Of a stretch of 64,000 nucleotides of DNA, positions 42,290-51,900 are shown piece by piece. Made by a program: the position numbers and the translations under genes. Source of the DNA: Halorussus marinus (GTDB taxonomy: Archaea; Halobacteriota; Halobacteria; Halobacteriales; Haladaptataceae); the NCBI RefSeq assembly GCF_004765795.1, contig NZ_SBIV01000001.1, positions 372,001-436,000 of the forward strand. Direction: 5' to 3'. Numbering within the stretch: position 1 is the first letter of the stretch; each line of letters opens with the position of its first letter. The notes beneath the pieces were generated by a model. The model had not been told where the DNA came from, did not search any database, and worked only from the letters and a program-made list of their open reading frames with translations.

Positions 42290-42742
42290 ATGACTCGAAG
42301 AGTATCAGAGCCGGCCTCGCCCGGCGCCGACGAACGGACCCTCTACGTCGGCCGCGACCGACCGATTCGGATCAGCGCCGGCCACCGCATCCGCCACCAC
42401 GACGGCAAATGCAGTCGCCCGCACGGCCACAACTACGAGATCGCGGTGAAGATCGTCGGCGAACTCCGCGAGGAAGGGTGGGTCGTCGACAAGGGGTCGG
42501 TCACCGCTGTCGTCTCCGAGTGGGACCACCGCTTCCTCCTTGAGGCCGACGATCCCCTCGTCGAGGCGTTCGAGGCGAGCGGCGACGGCGACGCCGTCGT
42601 CGTCCTCGACGACCCGCCGACCGCCGAAGTGATGAGCGCGGTGCTCGAACGCCGGCTCGAAGCGACGCTCCCCGAGACCGTCTCGGCGGTCAGCGTGCAG
42701 GTCAGCGAGACCGCCGAGCTCTGTGGCGGCGCGGAGTTCTGA
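42290..42742 (+). CDS. queD: 6-carboxytetrahydropterin synthase QueD
   Basis: 150 residues of the 6-pyruvoyl-tetrahydropterin synthase fold. Zinc ligands are in AGHRIRHHDGKCSRPHGHNY, which also supplies the catalytic Cys of GKCSRPHGH; Glu and His in VSEWDHRFLL and the terminal ETAELCGGAEF complete the active site. QueD converts 7,8-dihydroneopterin triphosphate to 6-carboxytetrahydropterin, the first committed step to preQ0, precursor of archaeosine at tRNA position 15. It is 2 nt upstream of queE in an evident operon. Confidence 0.92.
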   Translation: MTRRVSEPASPGADERTLYVGRDRPIRISAGHRIRHHDGKCSRPHGHNYEIAVKIVGELREEGWVVDKGSVTAVVSEWDHRFLLEADDPLVEAFEASGDGDAVVVLDDPPTAEVMSAVLERRLEATLPETVSAVSVQVSETAELCGGAEF

Positions 42743-42744
42743 CC

Positions 42745-43512
42745 GTGCCGGTCTCCAGCGACCTCGACGAGGCGCCCGGGGAGTCGGACGCCGACGGCCT
42801 CCCGATCAACGAACTGTTCGAATCGCTTCAGGGAGAGGGGCGGCTCGCGGGCGTCCCGAGCGTGTTCGTCCGGACCTCCGGCTGTAACCTCCGGTGTTGG
42901 TTCTGCGACTCGTATCACACCTCGTGGGAGCCGACCCACGCGACGATGAGCGTCGACGAGATCCTCGCGGAGGTGGCGTCGTACGACGCCGACCACGTCG
43001 TGCTCACGGGCGGCGAGCCGCTGATCCACGACTCGGCGGTCGACCTCCTCGACGCCCTCGACGATCGGGGGTACCACACCACAGTCGAGACCAACGGCAC
43101 CGTCTTCCGGGACGCTCCCATCGACCTCGCCAGCGTCAGCCCGAAGCTGGCGTCGAGCACCCCCACGCCAGAACGCGATCCGAAGGGCGACGGCGAGTGG
43201 GCCGAGCGCCACGACGCCCGCCGCATCGACCGCGACGCACTCGGGGCGCTGGTCGAGGCCTACGACGTCCAACTCAAGTTCGTGGTGAGCGACCGCGGGG
43301 AGATGGACGAGATCACCGATCTGGTGGCGCGGCTCCGCGAGGCGGTCGACGTTCGGATTCGGGACGCCGACGTGCTTTTGATGCCGGAGGGCGCGACCCG
43401 CGATCGGATCGAGGAGACCCGACCCGTCGCCGCCGAACTCGCCCGTGAGTACGGCTTCCGGTACACCCCGCGGCTCCACGTCAACCTCTGGAACGACGCG
43501 CCCGAGACCTAG
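42745..43512 (+). CDS. queE: 7-carboxy-7-deazaguanine synthase QueE
   Basis: 255 residues from a GTG start, 2 nt after the queD stop. Radical-SAM cluster motif is TSGCNLRCWFCDS (C-x3-C-x2-C), with SAM contacts in VLTGGEPLIHDSAVDLLDAL. The N-terminal INELFESLQGEG is typical of QueE. The enzyme rearranges 6-carboxytetrahydropterin to 7-carboxy-7-deazaguanine. Residues LASSTPTPERDPKGDGEWAE form an insertion common in archaeal and actinobacterial forms. It operates between QueD and QueC. Confidence 0.92.
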   Translation: MPVSSDLDEAPGESDADGLPINELFESLQGEGRLAGVPSVFVRTSGCNLRCWFCDSYHTSWEPTHATMSVDEILAEVASYDADHVVLTGGEPLIHDSAVDLLDALDDRGYHTTVETNGTVFRDAPIDLASVSPKLASSTPTPERDPKGDGEWAERHDARRIDRDALGALVEAYDVQLKFVVSDRGEMDEITDLVARLREAVDVRIRDADVLLMPEGATRDRIEETRPVAAELAREYGFRYTPRLHVNLWNDAPET

Positions 43513-44354
43513 GCGAGCGAGTCGAGACAGTCGTCGTAGAACGCGACCTGATAGGTCACCCCGAACGCCGAGAGCAGGGCCGTGAGGACGACCATCGCCG
43601 CGCCGACCGCGACGAGGACGCCCGGAGCCACCTCCGGCACTCCCGTGCCCACACCCGGGCCGGCGCCGGCGCCAGCGCCCGGGGCCGGGGACTCGACGCC
43701 GGCGCCGCCGAACAGCGTGAAGAAAACGCCCAAGAGCCCGCCGACCGCGCCGATCGCGAGCGAGACGGCGGAGTACCCGAGCGCGGAGACGAGGTTCCGG
43801 CGGACGAGGCCGGCGCTCCGCTTGAACGACGCCGCGACCCCGAGGTCCGAGACGACCACCGCCGCGGCGTAAAACTGCAGGAAGAACACGGGTAGCCCCA
43901 CCGCGAGGACCCCGAGCACGCCCAGAATCGCCAGCGCGACCAGACTGGCCTCTGTGATCGCCGCCGACCCGGCGCCGACGCCCACCGCGAACGCGGCGAT
44001 CGCCGCGATCCCCAGCACGGCGCCGATGGCGCCGAACAGCACCACGAACAGGACGATCGCGGCCAGCAGTCGCAGATAGTGTTTCCGGCCGCCCGCGAGG
44101 AACGTCTCGAAGCTGGCGGTCCCGTCGAGTCCCTCTCGGGCCATCGAGAGCAGTCCGCCCGTCAGGAACGGTACGACCAACAGCGAGAGCCCCGACAGCG
44201 GAACCATCACCACCCCGGCGGTCGGCGGCGGGAGGAGGACCGACAGTCCCGTCGGGAGGAAAGAGACCAGCGTGACGACGAACGCCGCGCCGAACAGACT
44301 GCTATTTCGCGCGAGCGTCCGGCCCGTCGTGGAGAGCGACGAAATTGCACCCAT
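43509..44354 (-). CDS. Conserved haloarchaeal membrane protein
   Basis: 281 residues with six or seven membrane helices. The N-terminus GAISSLSTTGRTLARNSSLF and the later FKRSAGLVRRNLVSALGYSA are typical of a haloarchaeal membrane-protein family (probably DUF7847-like); one loop is Gly/Ala/Pro-rich (PAPGAGAGAGPGVGTGVPE). No enzymatic motif is seen and no role is known. It lies on the opposite strand between queE and queC, sharing the upstream region with queC, so it interrupts the preQ0 cluster but is probably unrelated to it. Confidence 0.65.
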   Translation of the reverse strand: MGAISSLSTTGRTLARNSSLFGAAFVVTLVSFLPTGLSVLLPPPTAGVVMVPLSGLSLLVVPFLTGGLLSMAREGLDGTASFETFLAGGRKHYLRLLAAIVLFVVLFGAIGAVLGIAAIAAFAVGVGAGSAAITEASLVALAILGVLGVLAVGLPVFFLQFYAAAVVVSDLGVAASFKRSAGLVRRNLVSALGYSAVSLAIGAVGGLLGVFFTLFGGAGVESPAPGAGAGAGPGVGTGVPEVAPGVLVAVGAAMVVLTALLSAFGVTYQVAFYDDCLDSLA

Positions 44355-44443
44355 ACGGACACGTCAGCCGTTCGTGTATTATCGCTGTCGGTTTCGGCCG
44401 CGCGACCGCATCGTTGATAGTATTCGCGTGCGAGTGGTCGAGT

Positions 44444-45145
44444 ATGACCGAGAGCACATCGAAGCGGGCCGTCGTCCTGGTCTCCGGCGGGATGGACAGC
44501 GCCACCGCCGCCTACGAGGCCCAGGCCGAGGGCTACGACCTCTACCTGTTGCACACCTCCTACGGACAGGAAACCGAGGACAAAGAGTACGAGTGCGCCG
44601 AGCGACTGGCCGAGGAAGTCGACGCCGCGGACTTCCTCCGGATCGAGACCGACCACCTCGCGGCGATCGGCGGGTCGAGCCTGACCGACGACGAGATGGA
44701 CATCGCGGACGCCGACCTCGACTCCGAGTCGGTCCCGACGTCTTACGTCCCGTTCCGGAACGCGAACCTGCTCGCGATGGCGGTGTCGTACGCCGAGGCC
44801 AACGACTGCGAGGCCGTCTTCATCGGCGCCCACACCGAGGACTTCTCGGGGTATCCGGACTGCCGGCCGGCGTTCTTCGACGCGTTTCAGGGGGTCGTCG
44901 ACGCCGGAACGAGAGACGACACCCACGTCGAGATCCGGGCGCCGTTCGCCGAGCTGTCGAAGACCGACATCGCCGAGCGCGGCGTCGAACTCGGGGTCCC
45001 CTACGAGGACACCTGGAGCTGTTACCGGGCCGAGTCGCCGGCGTGTGGCACCTGCGACGCCTGCGCGTTCCGGCTCAAGGCCTTCCAGAACGTCGGCGTC
45101 CGGGACCCGATCGAGTACGAACGGCGCCCCGAGTACGCCGACTAG
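44444..45145 (+). CDS. queC: 7-cyano-7-deazaguanine synthase QueC
   Basis: 233 residues. The PP-loop SGGMDSATAAYEA binds ATP. IGAHTEDFSGYPDCRPAF is the QueC substrate region. Zinc cysteines lie in ESPACGTCDACAFRLKAF, plus the upstream CYRAE. QueC converts 7-carboxy-7-deazaguanine to preQ0 using ATP and ammonia, after which archaeal TGT inserts it into tRNA. With QueD and QueE the whole path from dihydroneopterin triphosphate to preQ0 is encoded here; FolE/TGT/ArcS are not in the window. ATG 44444 was chosen as the family start. Stop overlaps that of the convergent PKD gene. Confidence 0.93.
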   Translation: MTESTSKRAVVLVSGGMDSATAAYEAQAEGYDLYLLHTSYGQETEDKEYECAERLAEEVDAADFLRIETDHLAAIGGSSLTDDEMDIADADLDSESVPTSYVPFRNANLLAMAVSYAEANDCEAVFIGAHTEDFSGYPDCRPAFFDAFQGVVDAGTRDDTHVEIRAPFAELSKTDIAERGVELGVPYEDTWSCYRAESPACGTCDACAFRLKAFQNVGVRDPIEYERRPEYAD

Positions 45146-48100
45146 CGGTCGCCCGCCCGCCCCCGGCGCGCCGCGACCAGCAGTGCCCCGACGAGAGCGA
45201 TCAGCGCCCCGCTCGCGCCCAAGCCCAGGATCGACGCGTCGGGCGCCGACGAGTCGGTTGCGTCGGGGGCGGTTTCGACGACCGCGATCTCGACGGTCTC
45301 CCCGCCCGCGCTCGCGGTGTAGTCGCCCGCCGCGCCGATCTCCCGGACGAACGTGACCGACCGGCGCTCGCCGGCGGGCACGGCGACGGTCTCGGTCGCG
45401 ACCGCCTCGCCGAACAGTCCGAGCGCGAGTTCGCGCTGGCCGTCTTTCGCGCCGCGGTTCTCGACGCTCGCGGTGATCGCGACCCGGTCGCCGGCGTCGA
45501 TCCGGGAGGCGTTCGCCGACAGGTCGGCGACCGCGATGTCCGCGACCGGGTCGGCGACCGACACCGTCCCGACGGGCTCGCCGGCCACGGCGACCTCGTG
45601 GATGCCCGGCGCGAGCGAGCGCTCGAACGCGACCGCGGCGGTCTCCCCGCCCGGCACCTCGACCGTTTCGGTGGCGACCGGCTCGCCGTCCGCGGTCAGG
45701 TCGACCGCGAACGTCCGGGAATCGGCTCTGTCGTTGCGGACCGTCGCGTTCACCGCGATCGAATCGCTGGCCGCGACCGACTCGGCCGCGAGCGTGGCCC
45801 CGGTCACGGCGTACGGTCTGTCGGCCCCGACAGCGAGGGCACCGATCGCGTCGGCCGTGGCTCGGACCCGGACGCGCTCGCCCCGGTCGGTGACGGTCGC
45901 GTCGAGGGCCGACCACTCGCCGTCGCGGCGCTGGTACGCCGCGAGGTCGTCGGGGCCCACCCCGGCGGCGTCGAGGCGGTCGCGCGCGACCGTCGCGACG
46001 TAGACGACGCGCTCGACCGACGCGGCGTCGAGGTACTTCGCGCCGACGGCGAGGCTCCCGAACGCTTCGTCGGCCGGCAGTTCGGCCCCACCGTCGGCGC
46101 CGCGGGCGGTCTCGACCACGAAGTGCGGGTCGTCGGTCGCGAGGTCGATCTCGACCGCCCGGAACCGAAGGGCGGTCTGGTCGGCGGCGTCGGTCGCGGG
46201 CAGGTCAGCCGTGACGGTCTCGTCGCCCCGCGCGTTGCGCACGTCGACGGCGGTCGCGTTCGGGCCGCGAGCCTCGGTCTCGGTGAGGACGGACACAGAG
46301 CCGCCGCCTCCGGCGCTTCCGCCTCCGCCGCCCCCGCCGCCACTTCCGTCGGCGCTTCCACCGCTATCGCCGCCGCTTCCGCCACCACCGCCGCTTCCGC
46401 CGCCGCCACTGTCTCCTATCGCCTGCTCCTCGGTGACTCGGACGCCGACGGCCGCCGCGGTGTCGTCGTTGCCCGCGCCGTCGACGACGGTGACCGTCGC
46501 GTTGTACGACCCCGGTTCGCCGTAGGCGTGGTCGACGCGCGCCGCGTCCGTGGTTCGGGTCTCCCCGTCGCCGAACGTCCACCGGTACTCGGCGACGCCA
46601 CGGTCGTCGCTGCTGTTCGTCGCGTCGAAGGTCACGTCGTCGCCGACGCTCGCCTGCTCGTCCTCGACCGAGAGGGCGGCGGTCGGCGTCGTTCGGTCCG
46701 GTCCCAACACCCGCACTCTGGCGGCGGTCCGGTTGGCGTTGCCCGCCCGGTCGGTCGCGGTCAGGGTCACCGTGTAGTTGCCCGGGTCGTCGTAGCTGTG
46801 GTTCGCGGTCGGCCCCCGGGCGGTCGCCCCGTCACCGAACGCCCACCGGTAGCCCGCGATCCGGCTCCGATCGGCGGCCGATCCCTCGACGTCGAGCGTC
46901 GCGTCGACTCCGACCGCGTCGGGGACCGTGGCGCTCACGTTCGGCGGCCGAGCGCGGACGACCTCGACGGTCGCGTTGGCGGTGGCGGCGTTGCCGGCGG
47001 CGTCGGTGACGGTCACGGTCGCGGTGTAGGTCCCCGGCTCGTCGTAGATGTGGCTCGCGGTCTCGCCCGAGCCGGTCGACCCGTCGCCGAACGCCCACCG
47101 ATAGCTCGCGATCCGGCGGTCGTCGGTCGCGTCGGCGGCGTCGAGGGTGACGCTCGCGCCGGCTTCGACGGTCGATGGGTCGACGCTGGCCGCGGCCGTC
47201 GGCGGGGTCTCGTCGGGCGCCAGCACCTCGACGTCGACCGTCGCGGTCGCCGCGTTGCCCCCCTCGTCGGTCGCTTCGAGCGCGACCTCGTAGCTCCCCG
47301 CGGCGTCGAACCGGTGGGTCACCGTCTCGCCGGTCGCGGTCGCGTTGTCGCCGAACGCCCACCGATAGGTGTCGATCCCGGTGTCGTCGGTGGTGTTTCC
47401 GGCGTCGAAGACGAACTGCTCGCCCCGGACGGGGTCGGCCGGCGCCGCCACCTCGATCGTCGGCGCGGGCGGCTCGTCGGCCCCGACCGACACCGAAACG
47501 GTCGCGGTGTCCTCGGAGCCGCCGCGGTCGACGGCGGTCACGCTCGCCTCGTAGGTCCCGCTCTCGTTGTAGACGTACCCCGTCCGGGGCCCGTCGGTCG
47601 TTCGCTCGATCTCGCCGTCGCCGTCGAGGTCCCACCGGTAGCTCGCGACCCCCACGTCGTCGACGGTGGCGGTCGCGTCGAGGACGGTCCGGAACCCCTC
47701 GGTCGGCGCGTCGGTCGCGACAGTGACGGCCGCCTCCGGGGGCGCGTCCGCCTCGACGGTGACGTTCGCGGCCGCGGCGTCGGTGTTGCCCGCGGCGTCG
47801 GCGACGGTCACCCGAGCCCGGTACTCGCCGGGGTCGTCGTAGACGTGATCGATCGACGGCGTCGACGTGGTCCGCTCGACCTCGCCGTCGCCGTCGACGT
47901 CCCACCGGTACTCGGCGACGCCCCGGTCGTCGCTCGCGCCGCTCGCGTCGAGCGAGACCGGAACTCCGGCCACGCCGTCGCCCGCGACGAGCGCGGCGTC
48001 GGGCGCCGACGAGTCGGTACAGCTCCCGGCTCGGATCGTGATCGGTCGGCTCATCCGGAGGTCGGTCGTCGCGGGATCGTCGACGCTCCCCGAGAGGAAC

Positions 48101-48693
48101 TGCCACGCCCGGACCTCGCCGGTCCGATCGAGGTCGTCGTAGAGGGCCGCCCGCTCGTCGAACGCGGGGTCGATCGTGATCCGGGTGTCGGCGGCGTCGA
48201 TGCCTCGGAAGATCCCGCCGTCGGTGCGGTCGCCGTACCACGTCCAGTCGATCCGGTCCCGGGAGATCCGGTCGTCCCGGTCGTCGTAGTTGTCGTCGAC
48301 GAGCGCCCACTCGCCGTCGCCGGGCAGTCCCGAGAACCGGAACGTCGCGGCGCTCCCGCCGCCGCTCGCGCCGCGCTCGTTGTGGACGATCACGAGGCTC
48401 ACGCCCTCGGGCCCGTCGTAGAGGAACAACCGGCTGGTGTCCTCTCGGGGGAGGGTCGACGGCATGTAGGTGCTGTACGTGTACTCCTCGTCGTCGATCG
48501 GACTGCGGTAATCGTAGAAGTCGACGACATCCTCGCCGCCCTCCAGCGGCGACACCTCGAAACACCGGTCGCCCTGCTCGACGACGAACGCGTTCTCGGC
48601 GGCGCTCGCGGTGTCGACCGCGTGGGGCGCCACCGGCGCGACGACGAGGAGCGCGACGACCACGACCGCGGCGTAAGAGCGTATCTGAGTCAT
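45142..48693 (-). CDS. Giant surface protein with six PKD domains
   Basis: 1183 residues. Signal peptide (1-30), then an N-terminal domain of about 200 residues (CFEVSPLEGGEDVVDFYDYR, IDWTWYGDRTDGG) also found in the neighbour. Six PKD (Ig-like) units of 85-90 residues follow, each with a WxFGDG or RWDxDGDGE core and an H-x-Y-x-E-x-G-x-Y motif. A long Gly/Ser linker then leads to a C-terminal part with two CARDB-like units (SIAVNATVRND, VAITASVENRG) and a terminal membrane helix with RRGRAGDR. No PGF anchor motif is visible. It probably forms a cell-surface stalk or adhesin. The shared promoter-like element lies about 100-125 bp upstream of the start. Confidence 0.82.
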   Translation of the reverse strand: MTQIRSYAAVVVVALLVVAPVAPHAVDTASAAENAFVVEQGDRCFEVSPLEGGEDVVDFYDYRSPIDDEEYTYSTYMPSTLPREDTSRLFLYDGPEGVSLVIVHNERGASGGGSAATFRFSGLPGDGEWALVDDNYDDRDDRISRDRIDWTWYGDRTDGGIFRGIDAADTRITIDPAFDERAALYDDLDRTGEVRAWQFLSGSVDDPATTDLRMSRPITIRAGSCTDSSAPDAALVAGDGVAGVPVSLDASGASDDRGVAEYRWDVDGDGEVERTTSTPSIDHVYDDPGEYRARVTVADAAGNTDAAAANVTVEADAPPEAAVTVATDAPTEGFRTVLDATATVDDVGVASYRWDLDGDGEIERTTDGPRTGYVYNESGTYEASVTAVDRGGSEDTATVSVSVGADEPPAPTIEVAAPADPVRGEQFVFDAGNTTDDTGIDTYRWAFGDNATATGETVTHRFDAAGSYEVALEATDEGGNAATATVDVEVLAPDETPPTAAASVDPSTVEAGASVTLDAADATDDRRIASYRWAFGDGSTGSGETASHIYDEPGTYTATVTVTDAAGNAATANATVEVVRARPPNVSATVPDAVGVDATLDVEGSAADRSRIAGYRWAFGDGATARGPTANHSYDDPGNYTVTLTATDRAGNANRTAARVRVLGPDRTTPTAALSVEDEQASVGDDVTFDATNSSDDRGVAEYRWTFGDGETRTTDAARVDHAYGEPGSYNATVTVVDGAGNDDTAAAVGVRVTEEQAIGDSGGGGSGGGGGSGGDSGGSADGSGGGGGGGGSAGGGGSVSVLTETEARGPNATAVDVRNARGDETVTADLPATDAADQTALRFRAVEIDLATDDPHFVVETARGADGGAELPADEAFGSLAVGAKYLDAASVERVVYVATVARDRLDAAGVGPDDLAAYQRRDGEWSALDATVTDRGERVRVRATADAIGALAVGADRPYAVTGATLAAESVAASDSIAVNATVRNDRADSRTFAVDLTADGEPVATETVEVPGGETAAVAFERSLAPGIHEVAVAGEPVGTVSVADPVADIAVADLSANASRIDAGDRVAITASVENRGAKDGQRELALGLFGEAVATETVAVPAGERRSVTFVREIGAAGDYTASAGGETVEIAVVETAPDATDSSAPDASILGLGASGALIALVGALLVAARRGRAGDR

Positions 48694-48793
48694 TGTGGGG
48701 GCCAGCGCCGCACAGAGCCGGGCGGTCGACCCGTCCGCGCGGTCGAGTCGCGGCTCTGGGCGCCGAGTCACCCCGGCTTTGCGGCGAGTCGGT

Positions 48794-48819
48794 CTTTGTT
48801 ATACGTCGGCTGTCCGAAC
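48794..48819 (-). promoter_or_regulatory. Shared promoter-like element, copy B
   Basis: Minus strand GTTCGG-N11-ATAACAAAG, about 100 bp upstream of the six-PKD gene start. Copies B and C additionally share CGGCTGTC four bases after CTTTGTTAT on the plus strand. Confidence 0.5.
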
Positions 48820-48904
48820 CTAGGCCGAGTCGGCGTCGCGGCGTCCTCGAAGCCTAACCGCCGACAGCGCCGGCTTAAAAAGAACCGCGAATGCGATCGC
48901 GCCG

Positions 48905-51900
48905 TCAGGACCGCCGACGGGCGATGAGCGCGGCCGCGAGCACCGCGACCAGCGCCGCGCCGACGCCGAAGCCGGGCACGCCGCCGTCGGTGGTGCTCTC
49001 GGCCGTCGTCTCGGTCGACTCGGACGTCGCGGGACCCGCCTCGGTCGTCGCCTCGGCGGTCTCGATGCCCTCGACGACGATCTCGGCGCGCTCGTCGTCG
49101 ACGCTCACCTGATAGACGCCGGGGTCGTCGAACTGCCGAGCGAACTCGACCTCGCGGGTCGAGTCGGCCGGGACGGTGACCGACTCGGTCGCCACCACCT
49201 CGCCGTCGACGGTGAGTTCGACCTCGTGGGTGCCCTCCGCGAGGCCGTCGTTGGCAACCGTCGCGGTGACGGTCGCCCGGTCGCCGGGCGCGACGCGGTC
49301 GCCCGGCACCGACAGGCCGGCGATCGCGGTCGCGGGCCGTTCGACGCCGACCGCGTAGGCGCCGTCGGTGGCGTTCGCGCCGAACCGCTGGGCGTCGTCG
49401 GTCTCGTTCAGGCGCTCGACGTCGACCGGGGTCCACGAGTCGTTCTCGTATCGGAACAGCGAGACGTGCTCGGGGGCGGCGTCGGCCGCCGCCAGCCGGT
49501 CGTTCGAGACGGTGAACGTCGCGTTCGCGCCGTCGGCGTCCGCGACGGTGACGTACGACAGGGCCTCGAAGCCGTCGGCCGCGGCGGTCGGCGCCCGCAC
49601 GTCCGCGGGCGCGGTCTCGTTGACCGTCAGGCTCGCGCCGCTCGACTCGACGACGACTTCGCCGGCGTCGTCGCCGAGCGAGGCGATCGTGCGGTCGTTG
49701 CGCTCGTTCGAATCGTCGTTCGAGCTCGATCCGCGGTTCGGGCTGGCGGTTCCGATCCCGCCGCCGGTGGCCCCGTCGTCGGGATCGTCGACGACGGGCT
49801 CTTTGTCGCCGTCGTCACCGTCGTTCGCGTCGCCGGAATCGCTCCCACCGTCGGCCTCCTCGACGGTGATCGTCCGCTCGATCATGTTCTTGTTGCCGGC
49901 TTTGTCCACGATGTGGAGCTTCACCGTCTTGTCGCCGGGCGAGTCGAAGACGTGGGTCGCGGTCTCGCCCTCGGGCTTGTCGTGGTTGTGCTCGTCGCCG
50001 TCGACGACGACCCAACAGATGTGTGAGACCCCGGACTCGACGCCGGTGAGGTCGGTCGCCTTCAGGTGGACTTTCTGGCCGACCTCGGCGGTCTCAGGAA
50101 CGTGGAGCGTCGCGCCGGGTTTCGTGTGGTCGTTCCGCTCGATGGTGATCTGGGCGCCGGCGATGTCTTTGTCGCCGTTCGCGTCCACGACGGTCACCGA
50201 GGCGGTGTAGGTCCCGGGCTCGTCGTAGATCTTGTGGACTCGGTGGTAGACGGTGCTGTTGTCTTTCGTGTTGGTCCGGCGGTCGATCTCGTCGTCGCCG
50301 TCGAAGTTCCACCGGTACTCCTCGATGTCGGCGTCGCTTTTCGAGTCGCTCGCGTCGAAGCCGACCTTCTCACCGAAGTCTGCGGTGTCGGTCGAGAGGG
50401 TGAGCTTCGCGGTCGGACCGTCGTCGTCTTTCGGATCGTCGTCTTTGGGCGGCGCCGAGTCGGGTTTCTCGACCGTGAGCAGGTGGGTCGCGGTGTCGGT
50501 GTTGCCCGCGGCGTCGTTCACCGTGAGCGAGACCTCGTACTCGCCGGGCTCGTCGTAGGTGCGAGTCACCGTCTCGCCCATCGCGGTCGTCCCGTCGCCA
50601 AACTGCCAGTGGTAGCCCACGACGCCGGCGTCGTCGGTCGATCCGGAGCCATCGAGGCTGATCGTCTCGCCGACGGTGGCCGTCTCGGGCGCGTCGATGT
50701 GCGCGCTCGGTGGTTCGGCGTCGGCCTCGATCTGGGCGGCCGTCGGGCTCGTCGCGGTGGCCGCGCCGAGGTCGAAGTTCCCGAAGTCGGTCTGCCAGAC
50801 GAGGTTCGAGTCGTCGGTCTCGGGCGTCCACGTCACCGTGAAGGTGTTGCGCCCGGGCTCGAAGACCGACGGCGGTTCCGCGTCGACGTTGCCGGCTCCG
50901 AACTCGTTGACCGCGGGCGACATCTCGGCGTCGTTCGGGTTCTCGTAGCCGAACGTCACCTCGTAGGTGCCGTCGCCGACCCGGGTCGCGCTCTCGACGA
51001 AGGTGCTCGGACGCTCGGGGCGGACCGCCGCGAGTTGGGACTCGTAGTCGGGGTTCTGTCTGGTCGCGACGGCGTCGCCGGTCCGATCGCCGTCGTAGAC
51101 GGAGACCTCACGGATCACGGGCCCCCACTGACCGCTGTCGGGGGCTTCGAGCACGGTAGTACCGCTGACCGGGCCGAGGTCGAGGTCGTCGGCTCCGGCC
51201 CCGTCGGTGGCGTAGAACGGCGCGTGGACGTACACCGTCTCGAAGTCGCCGTTGATCCGGACCGCGCTCTCGTTGAGGTACTCGATGGGGTCACGCTCCT
51301 CGACGGTGACGGTCTCGCTCGCGGTGGCGGTGTCGCCCTCGCCGTCGGTCACCGTGAGCGAGACCTCGTACTCGCCGTAGCCGTCGTAGCTGTGCGTGGC
51401 GGTTTCGCCGGTGGCGCTCGACCCGTCGCCGAAGTCCCACTCGTAGCTGGTGACGTCGCCGGACGAATCGCCGGCGTCGAACGTGATCGCCTCGTCGTTT
51501 CCGGCGGGGTTCGGATCGGCGGAGAAGGCGGCTACGAGGCCGGTCCCGTCCCCGCTATCGGACGCTGTGACCTCGATCTCCGTCGTCGTAGTGGCGGTGT
51601 TGTCGCCCCCGTCGACGACCGTCACCGCCGCGGTGTAGGTCCCGGGGGTGTCGTACGTCCGGGAGACCGTCGGTTCGGAGGTCGTCCGGTCGATCTCGCC
51701 GTCGTTTTCGAAGTCCCAGCGGTACTCGGCGACGTCGCTACCGGTGCCCGAGGAGCCGCTGGCGTCGAGCGTGACCGCCTGATCGTTCGCGACGGGGTTC
51801 GGCGTGGCCGTCAGCGAGGCCTCGGGGTCGGTGGTGTCGGGGCAACTCCCCTTCTTGATCGTCACCGTCTCGCCTTTCGTCAGCGAGTAGCTGTTTCCGT

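Noticed and set aside
42290-45145. A complete archaeosine operon
   Set aside because: Only queD, queE and queC are present; TGT, ArcS and folE-type genes are not in the window, and an unrelated minus-strand membrane gene separates queC.
44272-48927. 1551-codon plus-strand frame across queC and the PKD gene
   Set aside because: The composition is Arg/Val/Gly-rich without domains, and it runs in another frame over queC and antisense to the PKD protein, both of which have clear motifs.
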